A DNA stretch of 46,610 bases from an uncultured Clostridia bacterium (GTDB taxonomy: Bacteria; Bacillota; Clostridia; Oscillospirales; Ruminococcaceae), in NCBI GenBank assembly GCA_947586185.1, contig CANPXN010000020.1, positions 1 through 46,610 on the forward strand, written 5' to 3'. The position numbers and the translations under genes are program-made. How positions within the stretch are numbered: the first letter of the stretch is position 1; the number at the start of each line of letters is the position of its first letter. Positions 15,250 to 23,658 of the stretch are shown piece by piece. The notes below the pieces were generated by a model that saw nothing but the letters and a program-made list of their open reading frames with translations, had not been told where the DNA came from and did not search any database.

Positions 15250-16662
15250 GTGGCTAAAAAAAGCATTACCAAACGCTGGCTTTTCAACAATCTCGGCGTT
15301 GTTCTTATGATACTTCTTGTAATAGAAATGGCGTTTATCTATTCAGTACAGACCTATTACTATAATTCGGCAAAGCAGTACTTGGTTTCCAAAATAAACG
15401 CCGTTACAAGCATACTTTCAAGGTCCTCCGACGACCCAAAGGTGAATCTTTCAGCAGAGGTAAGGGATCTTCTGGAAAACTTCTCCGAAAAGGAGCGCAT
15501 GGAGCTTATGGCTTTAAACTCCAACGGAAGAACAGTGCTGACCTCCTCAGGATTTTCTCCGGGGAATGGCGCTGCTTTGTCGGACTACAGCGACGCTATG
15601 AAAAGTGAAAATCACTACGGCTACTATGTGGGAAAGGCTCACAGCGGCGAAAAGATAATGTCGGTCACATGCTCGATCGAGTCAATGAACAGCGAATACA
15701 GCGCCGTGAGAGCAGTCGTCTCGCTTTCGGAGATCGACGACACTATAACCGGATTTATTGTTGTAGTCACTGCGATATGTATAGGAATACTGCTGCTGCT
15801 GGCGTTTACCGGTCTTTATTTTATGAGCTCCATTGTAAAGCCTGTTCAGCAGATAAGCTCCACTGCGGCAAAATTCGCACAGGGCGATTTTTCTGTCCGT
15901 ATAAAAAATGCCGGAGACGATGAGATCGGCGAGCTGTGTACTGCCATAAACCATATGGCGGACGAGCTTTCCAATGCGGACGCTATGAAAAACGAGTTTA
16001 TTTCCTCCGTGTCCCATGAGCTGAGAACCCCTCTTACAGCCATTAAGGGCTGGGCAGAAACCATGAGAGCCGATCATGACCCGGAGATCATAGCTAAGGG
16101 CATAAGAGTTATAAACAATGAAACGGAAAGGCTTTCCCAGATGGTGGAGGAGCTGCTGGACTTTTCAAGGATGCAGACAGGCCACTTTACCCTCCAGTTC
16201 GACACTATGGATGTTTTAGCGGAGCTTGGAGAGGCAGTTTTGATCTACGGCGAAAAAGCAAAAAGCGAAAACATATCCCTTTTCTACTCCGAGCCGGAAA
16301 TGCTGCCATTTGTCTATGGGGATAAAAACCGCATAAGACAGGTGTTTATAAACATAATAGACAACGCCATAAAATACTCCGAGCCGGGTGGCAGAGTTGA
16401 GGTAGTCGCCGCTTCCGACGACAACAATAATATCGTGGTAACGGTTACCGACAACGGCTGCGGCATAAAGGAATCGGATCTTCCAAAAATCAAAACAAAA
16501 TTCTATAAGCCTAATCATACAAGAAGAGGCTCGGGCATTGGTCTTGCCGTTGCAGATGAGATCATCAATATGCACGGAGGAAAGCTTGAGCTTGAAAGCG
16601 AGGAGGGAGTGGGCACAAAGGTTATCATTTCCCTGCCCTCCGAAGACAAGTCCAGAGAATAA
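15250..16662 (+). CDS. Sensor histidine kinase (HAMP, HisKA, HATPase)
   Basis: The partner of the preceding response regulator. The 470-residue protein has one membrane helix near residues 16-38, an extracytoplasmic sensor domain, a second helix near 170-198, a HAMP linker (SIVKPVQQISSTAAKFAQGDF), a phospho-acceptor His256 in SVSHELRTPLTAIKGW, and an ATPase domain with N box (FINIIDNAIKYS), G1 (VTDNGCGI) and G2 (GSGIGLAVADEI) motifs. The GTG at 15250 follows CAGGAG. An upstream in-frame TTG-type start would enter the hairpin. This VicK/PhoR-like layout is common for envelope sensing, but the signal is unknown. Confidence 0.92.
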   Translation: MAKKSITKRWLFNNLGVVLMILLVIEMAFIYSVQTYYYNSAKQYLVSKINAVTSILSRSSDDPKVNLSAEVRDLLENFSEKERMELMALNSNGRTVLTSSGFSPGNGAALSDYSDAMKSENHYGYYVGKAHSGEKIMSVTCSIESMNSEYSAVRAVVSLSEIDDTITGFIVVVTAICIGILLLLAFTGLYFMSSIVKPVQQISSTAAKFAQGDFSVRIKNAGDDEIGELCTAINHMADELSNADAMKNEFISSVSHELRTPLTAIKGWAETMRADHDPEIIAKGIRVINNETERLSQMVEELLDFSRMQTGHFTLQFDTMDVLAELGEAVLIYGEKAKSENISLFYSEPEMLPFVYGDKNRIRQVFINIIDNAIKYSEPGGRVEVVAASDDNNNIVVTVTDNGCGIKESDLPKIKTKFYKPNHTRRGSGIGLAVADEIINMHGGKLELESEEGVGTKVIISLPSEDKSRE

Positions 16663-16683
16663 CTGGACGGAAAGGTAAATAAA

Positions 16684-17613
16684 ATGGCTGATAAAAAAGA
16701 ACTCCACAAGTCCAGGATCGGCGGTCAGGCTCTTATTGAGGGAGTCATGATGAAGGGCGTAAGAAAGGGCGCTATGGCATGCCGTCTGCCAAGCGGCGAG
16801 ATAGATATTGAAACATGGGACGAAAAAAACGATAATCTTCCATGGTTCAGAAAAGCGCCGGTCATAAGAGGCGTGTTCAACTTCATTTTCTCCATGAAGG
16901 ACGGTTACAGATGCCTTATGAAATCCGCTGAAAAGCAAATGACCGAGGAGGAGCTTGAAGAGGAGAAAAAAGAGGCTGAGACACTGAGCGCTAAGGCAAT
17001 GAACGTGATCATGTCCATTGCAATGGTTGTAAGCGTCGTTCTTGCAGTGGGACTTTTCGTTTTTCTGCCGAAGTGGCTCGTTAATTTTGTTGAGCCATTG
17101 ACTGTAAACCGCTTTGTGAGAACTCTTGCGGAGGGAATACTGAAAATAATAATTTTCCTTGGCTATCTGTGGCTTACATCCCTTATGAAGGATGTAAAGC
17201 GTACATACGAATATCACGGCGCTGAACATAAAACCATCGCCTGCTTTGAGGCAGGAGAGGAGCTTACTGTGGAAAATGTTAAAAAGTTCACACGCTTCCA
17301 TCCGAGATGCGGCACAAGCTTTATGTTCATAACCCTTATTATAAGCATACTTATTATGTGCCTTATTCCTTTTACCGTTGTATGGCAGAGAGTAATTTCA
17401 AGCCTAATCCTCCTGCCCCTTATGGTGGGGATATCCTACGAGTTTATAAGGCTTGCAGGAAGGCATACAAATTGGTTTACAAAGGCGGTTTCCGCTCCGG
17501 GACTCTATGTACAGAGGCTCACTACCAGAGAGCCGGACGCCTCACAGATTGAAATTGCAATAGCGGCTTTAAAGCCGTGTATTCCGGAAAATTTAGAGGA
17601 AGATAAGTGGTAA
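16684..17613 (+). CDS. DUF1385-family membrane protein (YqhQ-like)
   Basis: A 309-residue protein of unknown biochemical role. It begins with the conserved cytoplasmic motif RIGGQALIEGVMMKGVRKGA, has a central EEEL-rich segment and helices near 100-125, 140-165 and 205-250, with the family motif YHGAEHKTIACFEAGEELT between them. In Bacillota this family often sits next to prmC and prfA, as here. It ends in an overlap with prmC, so the two are translationally coupled. RBS GGAAAGG precedes ATG 16684. Confidence 0.85.
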   Translation: MADKKELHKSRIGGQALIEGVMMKGVRKGAMACRLPSGEIDIETWDEKNDNLPWFRKAPVIRGVFNFIFSMKDGYRCLMKSAEKQMTEEELEEEKKEAETLSAKAMNVIMSIAMVVSVVLAVGLFVFLPKWLVNFVEPLTVNRFVRTLAEGILKIIIFLGYLWLTSLMKDVKRTYEYHGAEHKTIACFEAGEELTVENVKKFTRFHPRCGTSFMFITLIISILIMCLIPFTVVWQRVISSLILLPLMVGISYEFIRLAGRHTNWFTKAVSAPGLYVQRLTTREPDASQIEIAIAALKPCIPENLEEDKW

Positions 17614-18461
17614 CGGTTTCAGAACTTTACGCTCACCTGAGAAAAGCTCTGGATCAGGGCGGAATAGAGGACAGCCGCTTTGAGGCAATGTGTATAACCG
17701 AGGAGCTTTTCGGAACAAAGCTCCAAAGGCTTCTGCTCAGCAGAGCGGAGGCGAACGACAGCCTTGTAAAAAAAGCGGACGAAATGGTTTTCAGACGATG
17801 CAGCGGAGAGCCACTCCAATATATTTTGGGTAAATGGGAGTTTTACGGTCTTCCCTTTTATGTGGGAGAGGGGGTTTTGATCCCAAGACAGGACACTGAA
17901 ACTCTTGTGGACCTTGCCCTTGAAAGATGCAGCGCTATTGAAAACCCAAAAATACTTGACCTGTGCAGCGGAAGCGGCTGTGTCGCCATAGCTCTCGACA
18001 AGCATCTGAAAGGCGATATCACCGCCGTTGAAATATCCGACAGGGCGCTTTATTACCTTGAAAAAAACGCTGTTTTAAACAGCTCATCAATAAATATTGT
18101 TAAAGGAGATGTTACGGACAAGACTTTGCCCGAACATTTCAGAAACTTTGACATGATAGTTTGCAACCCTCCGTACCTTACCTCGGAGGATATGAAAGCC
18201 CTCCAGAAAGAGGTGACCTTTGAACCGGAAAGCGCTCTTTTCGGCGGAAAGGACGGTCTTGATTTTTACAGGAGCATATGCGCTCTGTGGCATGACAGCC
18301 TCAAAGATTCAGGCATTATCGCCTTTGAGGCAGGGCTTGGTCAGGAGGGGGAGCTTGCCCTGATACTTGAAAGAGGCGGCTTTAAAGACATAGAGTTCAG
18401 GGAGGATCTTACCGGTAGGATAAGAGTGACCTCCGGCAGAAAATACAGGGGACAGCGCTGA
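17607..18461 (+). CDS. prmC: Release factor glutamine methyltransferase
   Basis: Methylates the GGQ glutamine of peptide chain release factors using SAM. The 284-residue protein has an N-terminal helical substrate-binding domain and a C-terminal methyltransferase domain. That domain has the SAM motif [14 protein letters not shown], and the substrate glutamine-binding NPPY at residues 187-190, diagnostic of this family. The GTG start overlaps the preceding stop by 7 bases, with GAGGAAG as the binding site. The usual partner prfA is not adjacent; recA follows instead. Confidence 0.93.
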   Translation: MVTVSELYAHLRKALDQGGIEDSRFEAMCITEELFGTKLQRLLLSRAEANDSLVKKADEMVFRRCSGEPLQYILGKWEFYGLPFYVGEGVLIPRQDTETLVDLALERCSAIENPKILDLCSGSGCVAIALDKHLKGDITAVEISDRALYYLEKNAVLNSSSINIVKGDVTDKTLPEHFRNFDMIVCNPPYLTSEDMKALQKEVTFEPESALFGGKDGLDFYRSICALWHDSLKDSGIIAFEAGLGQEGELALILERGGFKDIEFREDLTGRIRVTSGRKYRGQR

Positions 18462-18504
18462 AAACTGCGCCGTCCATACTCAGACAGGCAGAATGGAGAT
18501 TTAT

Positions 18505-19716
18505 ATGGCAGCTAAAAAGAAAAGCAAACCGATAATAGAGATACCGGCAACGGCGGAGGAGAAAAAGAAAGCTCTTGCAAGCGCCATTGCCCAGATAGAA
18601 AAGAGTTACGGAAAGGGAGCAATACTCCGCCTCGGACAAACTGAGACCTTAAACGTTGACGTTATACCTACAGGCTCCATGGGTCTTGATATGGCTCTTG
18701 GCATAGGCGGTGTTCCAAGAGGAAGGATAATAGAGCTTTACGGTCCGGAAAGCTCCGGTAAAACCACCGTTGCTCTGCATATTATAGCCGAGGCTCAGAA
18801 AATGGGCGGAGAGGTCGCCTTCGTTGACGTTGAGCATGCTCTTGACCCGGTATACGCCAAAGCCCTCGGAGTTGATATCGACAACCTGCTGGTTTCCCAG
18901 CCGGACAGCGGCGAGCAGGCTCTTGAGATAATGGAGGCTCTTATACGCTCCGGAGCCATTGACGTTGTTGTTCTTGACTCGGTAGCAGCCATGACTACAA
19001 AAGCGGAGATCGACGGCAATATGGGAGATTCAAACGTCGGCCAGCTTGCAAGACTTATGTCCCAGGCAATGAGAAAGCTTACCGCTATAGTTTCCAAGTC
19101 AAACTGCGTTGCCATATTTATTAATCAGATACGTGAGAAGATCGGAGTTATGTTCGGAAGTCCGGAAACAACTCCGGGAGGACGCGCTCTTAAATTTTAT
19201 TCCTCTGTAAGACTTGACGTCCGCAAGGGCGAGCCTATAAAGGACGGACAGGATATAATAGGTACAAGCACAAAAATAAGAGTCAAAAAGAATAAATGCG
19301 CTCCGCCGTTCAAGGAATGTGAATTTGATATCATCTACGGAAAGGGCATTTCAAGAACCGGAGAGATACTCGACCTTGCAACGGAGCTGAATGTTGTAAA
19401 GAAAAGCGGCGCATGGTTCAGCTATAACGGTCAGAAGCTCGGTCAGGGACGTGATAACTCCATGAAGACTTTAGAGAGCAATCCTGATATAATGAAAGAG
19501 CTTGAAGAAAAGATCAAGGAAAACCGTGACTCGCTTTCCTTTGCCGCTAAGGATACTAAAAAGAAATCCAAGGTCGAGCAGGACGCCGAAGCCGCCGCAG
19601 GAGGACAGCCAGCGGATAACGAGGCTGTTATGGGGGATATGGACGAAGGCTTTGATGAGATCGACCCTGTTATAAATGCAGAGGACGATTTTGAGGAGTT
19701 TTCCCCTGCTGAATGA
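18505..19716 (+). CDS. recA: Recombinase RecA
   Basis: The strand-exchange ATPase for homologous recombination and SOS induction. The 403-residue product has the Walker A motif GPESSGKTT near residues 80-88, the [20 protein letters not shown] loop split over L1/L2, and a long acidic C-terminal tail ([10 protein letters not shown]) longer than that of Escherichia coli. The ATG at 18505 is 6 bases after GGAG; an in-frame ATG at 18493 would overlap that site and add four residues atypical for RecA. It overlaps recX at the end. No clear LexA box was found immediately upstream. Confidence 0.96.
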   Translation: MAAKKKSKPIIEIPATAEEKKKALASAIAQIEKSYGKGAILRLGQTETLNVDVIPTGSMGLDMALGIGGVPRGRIIELYGPESSGKTTVALHIIAEAQKMGGEVAFVDVEHALDPVYAKALGVDIDNLLVSQPDSGEQALEIMEALIRSGAIDVVVLDSVAAMTTKAEIDGNMGDSNVGQLARLMSQAMRKLTAIVSKSNCVAIFINQIREKIGVMFGSPETTPGGRALKFYSSVRLDVRKGEPIKDGQDIIGTSTKIRVKKNKCAPPFKECEFDIIYGKGISRTGEILDLATELNVVKKSGAWFSYNGQKLGQGRDNSMKTLESNPDIMKELEEKIKENRDSLSFAAKDTKKKSKVEQDAEAAAGGQPADNEAVMGDMDEGFDEIDPVINAEDDFEEFSPAE

Positions 19717-20333
19717 TGACTATAGAATCTGTTGAAAAATATAAGGGCGAAGCGTTCTGTATCACCTTTGACACAGGAAAAAAGATATTTCTCCACAGGG
19801 ATATCGTAAGGGAGTATAACCTGTCCCCCGGCGTACAGCTGCGAGAAAAGCAGCTTGACGAAGTCATGTATGCCTCAGAGCTAAGACGTGCAAAGCGCAG
19901 AGCCATGTACCTTATAAACGAAAGGGATTACTCCTATGTAGAGCTTTACAGAAAGCTTGAAAAAAACTACTGCGAGGAAGTATGCTCCGAAACGGTAAAA
20001 TATATGGCTGCAAACGGCTATATAAACGACCGGAGATACGCTATGCAGCTTGCGGAAAGATATATGGAGTGCAAACTTTACGGTCCACGACGGGCTATGC
20101 TTGAAATGAAAAAAAGAGGGATACCCGACTGCGCCGCTAAGGCGGCTGTGGAGGAGTATTCCGAGGGAATATATGAACGCCTTGAGGAGATCGTTGATAG
20201 GAAGTATTTAAGTCTCCTTGACGACCCAAAGGATTATAAGAGCATTGCAAAGGTGAAAAATGCCCTTGCAAGGCTTGGCTATGATTTCAGCGATATAAAT
20301 AGCGTTGTAAATGAATTTTTGTATGATGAATAA
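19713..20333 (+). CDS. recX: Regulatory protein RecX
   Basis: A small helical modulator of RecA filaments. The 206-residue product carries repeated three-helix units, as in [30 protein letters not shown] cut in two by conserved glycines, and the N-terminal [23 protein letters not shown] segment common to Bacillota RecX. Its ATG overlaps the recA stop by 4 bases (ATGA), and a second in-frame ATG follows at 19716. Coupling to recA agrees with its role. Confidence 0.9.
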   Translation: MMTIESVEKYKGEAFCITFDTGKKIFLHRDIVREYNLSPGVQLREKQLDEVMYASELRRAKRRAMYLINERDYSYVELYRKLEKNYCEEVCSETVKYMAANGYINDRRYAMQLAERYMECKLYGPRRAMLEMKKRGIPDCAAKAAVEEYSEGIYERLEEIVDRKYLSLLDDPKDYKSIAKVKNALARLGYDFSDINSVVNEFLYDE

Positions 20334-20335
20334 CC

Positions 20336-20396
20336 GTGAACGGATGTCCCTTCGTTCACTTGTTGAATAACGGGGGTTAGCCCCCTTATTGAAGGA
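20336..20396 (+). promoter_or_regulatory. Two-hairpin leader upstream of rimO
   Basis: A 7-bp hairpin, GTGAACG at 20336-20342 against CGTTCAC at 20353-20359, is followed by a G/C-rich hairpin, GGGGG TTAG CCCCC at 20372-20385, extended by AATAA against TTATT with one bulged C. The ribosome binding site follows directly. The second hairpin closely resembles the one at 14455-14478, with AATAA here where that copy has AATGA. It could be an attenuator, a terminator of the recA-recX unit, or a repeat. Confidence 0.45.
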
Positions 20397-20403
20397 GAGC
20401 CTT

Positions 20404-21747
20404 ATGCCGATTAAAATTGGAATGGTTTCACTTGGATGTTCAAAAAACCTTGTGGACTCTGAAAGAATGCTTTATAAATTAAGACAAAGAGGATATGAGC
20501 TTGTAACAGAGCCTGGTCTTTCCGATATTGCCGTTGTGAATACATGCGGTTTTATTCAGTCAGCTAAGGAGGAGGCTATTGAAACTATTCTGGAGCTTGT
20601 AACTCTTAAAAACGAGGGAACTATAAAAAAGATCATTATAACAGGCTGCCTTTCCGAGCGATACAGGGATGAAATGGCAAAGGAGTTCCCTGAGGCCGAC
20701 GCAGTGATCGGTATTGGCAAAAACGACGACATTGTTGACGTGATAGATCATGTGCTTGCGGACGAAAGGGTGATCGAGTTCGGAAATAAGCTTGATCTCT
20801 CGCTTACAGGCTCCCGTATCGTTTCAACTCTCCCCTTTTTTGCATACCTTAAAATAGCCGAGGGATGCAGCAACTGCTGTACCTACTGCGCTATACCATA
20901 TATAAGAGGAAGGTTCAGAAGCGTTCCTATGGAGGACGTTATCGCCGAGGCAAAATGGCTTGCAGAAAACGGCTATACGGAGCTTATCGTTATTGCACAG
21001 GATTCCACAAGATACGGTGAAGACCTTTACGGCAAATCCGTGCTGCCGGAGCTTTTGAAGGAGCTTTGCAGGATAGAGGGCATTCATTGGATAAGAGTTC
21101 TGTACTGCTATCCGGAAAGGATCACAGATGAGCTTATAGACGTTATCGCAAGTGAAGACAAGATCGTGAAATATCTCGATATACCGATCCAGCACTGTAA
21201 CGACGATATCCTCCGGAAAATGAACAGAAAAAGCAGCAAGGAAGAGCTGACTGCTCTAATAAAAAAGCTCCGTGAAAAAATACCGGAAATCACCATTAGA
21301 ACGACCCTTATAACCGGCTTTCCGGGAGAAACACAGGAGATGTTCGAGGAGCTTGCAGAATTTGTAAAGGAAATGCGCTTTGAAAGGCTTGGCTGCTTTG
21401 CGTATTCTCAGGAGGAGGGAACTCCGGCTGCATCCTTTGAGCCTCAGCTTGACGAGGAAGTAAAAGCTCACAGAGCCGATATAATTATGGAGCAGCAGCA
21501 GCTTATAAGCGAGGAAATGAACGCTCAGAAGCTGGGTGGAACCTTTGAGGCTGTTGTGGAGGGCTTTGACAAATGGGCAGAATGCTATTTCGGAAGAATG
21601 GCATGCGACGCTCCCGATATTGACGGAAAAGTATTTTTCACAAGCGATTCAAAGCTTGAAATAGGACAGTATGTAAGGATCAAAATAAACGATACCCTTG
21701 ATTATGACTTGATTGGAGAGGTGACTGAAGATGAATCTGCCAAATAA
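20404..21747 (+). CDS. rimO: Ribosomal protein S12 methylthiotransferase
   Basis: A radical-SAM enzyme that adds a methylthio group to Asp of ribosomal protein S12. The 447-residue protein has an N-terminal UPF0004 domain (GMVSLGCSKNLVDSERM) with three cluster cysteines, a radical-SAM CxxxCxxC motif at Cys155, Cys159 and Cys162 in AEGCSNCCTYC, and a C-terminal TRAM domain. MiaB is the closest alternative but CSNCCTYCAIPYIRG and the N-terminal GCSKNLVDSE fit RimO. The ATG at 20404 follows AAGGAG. It overlaps pgsA by 17 bases. Confidence 0.94.
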   Translation: MPIKIGMVSLGCSKNLVDSERMLYKLRQRGYELVTEPGLSDIAVVNTCGFIQSAKEEAIETILELVTLKNEGTIKKIIITGCLSERYRDEMAKEFPEADAVIGIGKNDDIVDVIDHVLADERVIEFGNKLDLSLTGSRIVSTLPFFAYLKIAEGCSNCCTYCAIPYIRGRFRSVPMEDVIAEAKWLAENGYTELIVIAQDSTRYGEDLYGKSVLPELLKELCRIEGIHWIRVLYCYPERITDELIDVIASEDKIVKYLDIPIQHCNDDILRKMNRKSSKEELTALIKKLREKIPEITIRTTLITGFPGETQEMFEELAEFVKEMRFERLGCFAYSQEEGTPAASFEPQLDEEVKAHRADIIMEQQQLISEEMNAQKLGGTFEAVVEGFDKWAECYFGRMACDAPDIDGKVFFTSDSKLEIGQYVRIKINDTLDYDLIGEVTEDESAK

Positions 21748-22318
21748 GCTTACTCTTATGAGAGTTTTTCTGGTTCCGGTTTTTCTGATATTTGTTTTTG
21801 TGAGCAAGATACCGGCTCATTATACCATTGCTCTTGCGGTATTTGCCATAGCGTCAATTACCGACGCACTTGACGGACATATTGCAAGGAAGAACGGACT
21901 TGTTACAAACTTCGGAAAGTTCCTCGACCCATTAGCTGATAAAGTGCTTGTCTTAGCGGCTTTAGCAGCGTTTGTGGAGCTTGACGTAATGAGCTCCATA
22001 CCTCTTATAATCATAACTGCAAGAGAGTTTATGGTATCAGGACTGAGGCTTATTGCGGCGGACAGCGGAGTGGTAGTTGCCGCAGGCTTTTCCGGCAAGC
22101 TGAAAACCGCCTTTACAATGGTTTCAATAGTATTTATTCTTGCCGTCCTTGCGGTACAGTCTGATTACAACTGGTTTAATATAGCCGTTTCATCATCGGT
22201 AAAGAGCGCTATCCAAGTTGCAGAACAAACGCTGATCTGGATATCCACTGCGCTGACAGTAGTTTCCGGATGCGTCTATCTGAAAGGCTACTGGAAGCTT
22301 ATTGATTCTGATAAATAG
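21731..22318 (+). CDS. pgsA: CDP-diacylglycerol-glycerol-3-phosphate 3-phosphatidyltransferase
   Basis: Makes phosphatidylglycerol phosphate, the first committed step to phosphatidylglycerol and cardiolipin. The 195-residue membrane protein has about five helices and the CDP-alcohol phosphotransferase motif D(x2)DG(x2)AR(x8)G(x3)D(x3)D, seen in DALDGHIARKNG followed by FGKFLDPLADK near residues 38-66. It starts in the 3' end of rimO, after GGAGAGG. It ends the housekeeping operon and is followed by terminator hairpins. Confidence 0.93.
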   Translation: MNLPNKLTLMRVFLVPVFLIFVFVSKIPAHYTIALAVFAIASITDALDGHIARKNGLVTNFGKFLDPLADKVLVLAALAAFVELDVMSSIPLIIITAREFMVSGLRLIAADSGVVVAAGFSGKLKTAFTMVSIVFILAVLAVQSDYNWFNIAVSSSVKSAIQVAEQTLIWISTALTVVSGCVYLKGYWKLIDSDK

Positions 22319-22387
22319 GGCTTTCTGAAGAAAGCCGGCAAAGACTTTGAAGACTTTCCTACGGGAAGGGCTGAAAAGTCTTTTTTT
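22319..22387 (+). terminator. Tandem terminator hairpins after pgsA
   Basis: A perfect 7-bp hairpin (GGCTTTC TGAA GAAAGCC, 22319-22336) abuts the stop codon. A second, looser hairpin at 22341-22380 (GACTTT against AAAGTC) is followed by seven Ts (22381-22387). The second has the form of an intrinsic terminator for the operon. Confidence 0.65.
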
Positions 22388-22862
22388 GCTTTTAAAAAAG
22401 CAAAGAGGAAAAAATTTTGATTGCTTTGGATAAAGCTGTGGGGAAACTCTTTTTACGCTTTACGAAAGCTTTAGCAAAAGTTTATGTTCATTTCTTTGCT
22501 CCTGCAAAGAAACGAACCAAAGAAACAGGTTGCTCAAACGCCGCAGGGCTTAATACCCGCACCCGGTAGATACGCACAGAAATCTGAAATTTTGCAAGCA
22601 AAATTTGCAGACTTTCCATGCGTATCTACATGGGGGTTACTTTAACGGTTTACGGAACATCTTCTTGATTGCTTGTACTCATTGGCACTGTCCCTTGTAC
22701 GCTTTGCTTATAATTGTTGCGTTTTTTCTCCCACGGGGAGGCAAGGTAATGTTCTACTCATTGCTGTAAGTGAAGGCTTGGTCGGCGTCGCTTTGCTCGC
22801 CTTATTCCTTGAGCGACTCTCCCAAATTTATTGAGAGTATCTTTCGCTTAATTCTCCCAATA
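22388..22862. other. Gene-free stretch with palindromes
   Basis: No credible gene was found here. A 9-bp hairpin of TTTCTTTGC against GCAAAGAAA lies near 22492-22512. A strong palindrome at 22566-22629 has 11-bp outer arms (GTAGATACGCA against TGCGTATCTAC) around a 9-bp inner stem (22587-22595 against 22598-22606). Such hairpins are common in repeat-rich intergenic DNA of this kind of genome. Confidence 0.5.
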
Positions 22863-23047
22863 ACCTGCGATGTTTTTGCCGCTTTTCAGCGGCAAAAGAG
22901 CAAGCGGCGAGAGTTAAAAATGCGGAATGGGGGTGGGAGGTGAGTGGAAAGAGAGTGCAGAGGGAAAACCTACAGGAGGGAGGGGGAAATCCGCATTTTT
23001 GTTGGTTTTTCTCTTTCCCCCTCCCTCCTATAGGTTGTCCCTTTGCA
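22863..23047 (+). repeat. Purine-rich repeat family B, copy 1
   Basis: A non-coding repeat. It opens with ACCTGCGATGTTTTTGCCGC and a GCCGC/GCGGC hairpin, then a purine tract, and a long stem: 22962-22989 pairs with 23014-23041 in 26 of 28 positions. A second pairing joins AAAAATGCGGA at 22916-22926 to TCCGCATTTTT at 22990-23000, inside the loop of the first stem, so the two pairings interlock. Relatives lie at 46199-46327 (inverted) and 46489-46610 (direct, cut by the window end). Confidence 0.75.
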
Positions 23048-23078
23048 TTTACCTTCAAGGACGCTTTCGGAAAGCGTT

Positions 23079-23122
23079 AAAAAAGTTTACTATGCTTTTC
23101 CAAAGCATAAAAAACTTTTTTT
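23079..23122 (+). terminator. Terminator-like hairpin before the ECF operon
   Basis: TATGCTTT at 23091-23098 pairs with AAAGCATA at 23102-23109, extended by AAAAAAGTTT against AAACTTTTTTT. A T-run follows. A small hairpin of ACGCTTT against AAAGCGT lies just before it (23061-23077). It probably insulates the ECF gene from transcription coming through the repeat region. Confidence 0.5.
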
Positions 23123-23178
23123 AAAGTTTTGCAGCTTTTTCCGTTTTTTAAGGCAGTTATAAGTGAAAGGGGGATTTT

Positions 23179-23658
23179 ATGGACTTCGATATCGAAAAAA
23201 TTATTGACATGTACAGCGATGTTGTCTACCGTATCGCCATTGCCCGAACCCGTTCCAGAGCTGATGCTGAAGACATTTTTCAAGAGGTGTTTTTCACCTG
23301 TGCCAAGAAAAAGCCGCAGTTCAATGATGAGGAACACTGCAAAGCATGGCTTATACGAACAACGATCCTCTGCTGTAAAAAATTCCTTTCTCTGTCATGG
23401 CTGAGAAAAACCGTACCCCTTGAGGATACGGTAAGTGTTGAAATGGAAGAAAGCGAAAGCAGCGTTTACTGTGCCGTAATGGAGCTGCCATACAAATATC
23501 GTATAGTTATATGGATGTTCTACTTTGAGGATATGTCCGTATACGAGATACATAAAGCGCTGAATATAAAAGAGGCGACTATACGAAGTCAGCTTACACG
23601 AGGCAGGAAAATGCTCCGAGAGAAACTGAAAGGAGAGTATTTTCATGATGAAGCCTGA
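23179..23658 (+). CDS. ECF-type RNA polymerase sigma factor
   Basis: A 159-residue alternative sigma factor with only the sigma-2 and sigma-4 regions. Sigma-2 spans residues 8-70 (YSDVVYRIAIARTRSRADAED, IFQEVFFTC), and sigma-4 spans about 105-155 (LPYKYRIVIWMFYFEDMSVYEI, with the recognition helix near IKEATIRSQLTRGRKML). AAAGGGGG precedes the ATG. It overlaps the next gene by 14 bases, as sigma/anti-sigma pairs usually do. Its target promoters are not visible in the window. Confidence 0.93.
   Translation: MDFDIEKIIDMYSDVVYRIAIARTRSRADAEDIFQEVFFTCAKKKPQFNDEEHCKAWLIRTTILCCKKFLSLSWLRKTVPLEDTVSVEMEESESSVYCAVMELPYKYRIVIWMFYFEDMSVYEIHKALNIKEATIRSQLTRGRKMLREKLKGEYFHDEA

Noticed and set aside
16216-17301. 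A 361-residue reading frame antisense to the kinase and DUF1385 genes
   Set aside because: It spans the boundary of two clearly real genes on the other strand and has a composition typical of antisense shadows.
22828-23124. Short reading frames in the purine-rich repeat (22828-23058 minus, 22927-23124 plus)
   Set aside because: They run through a structured repeat with proline/serine-rich low-complexity translation and no start signal.
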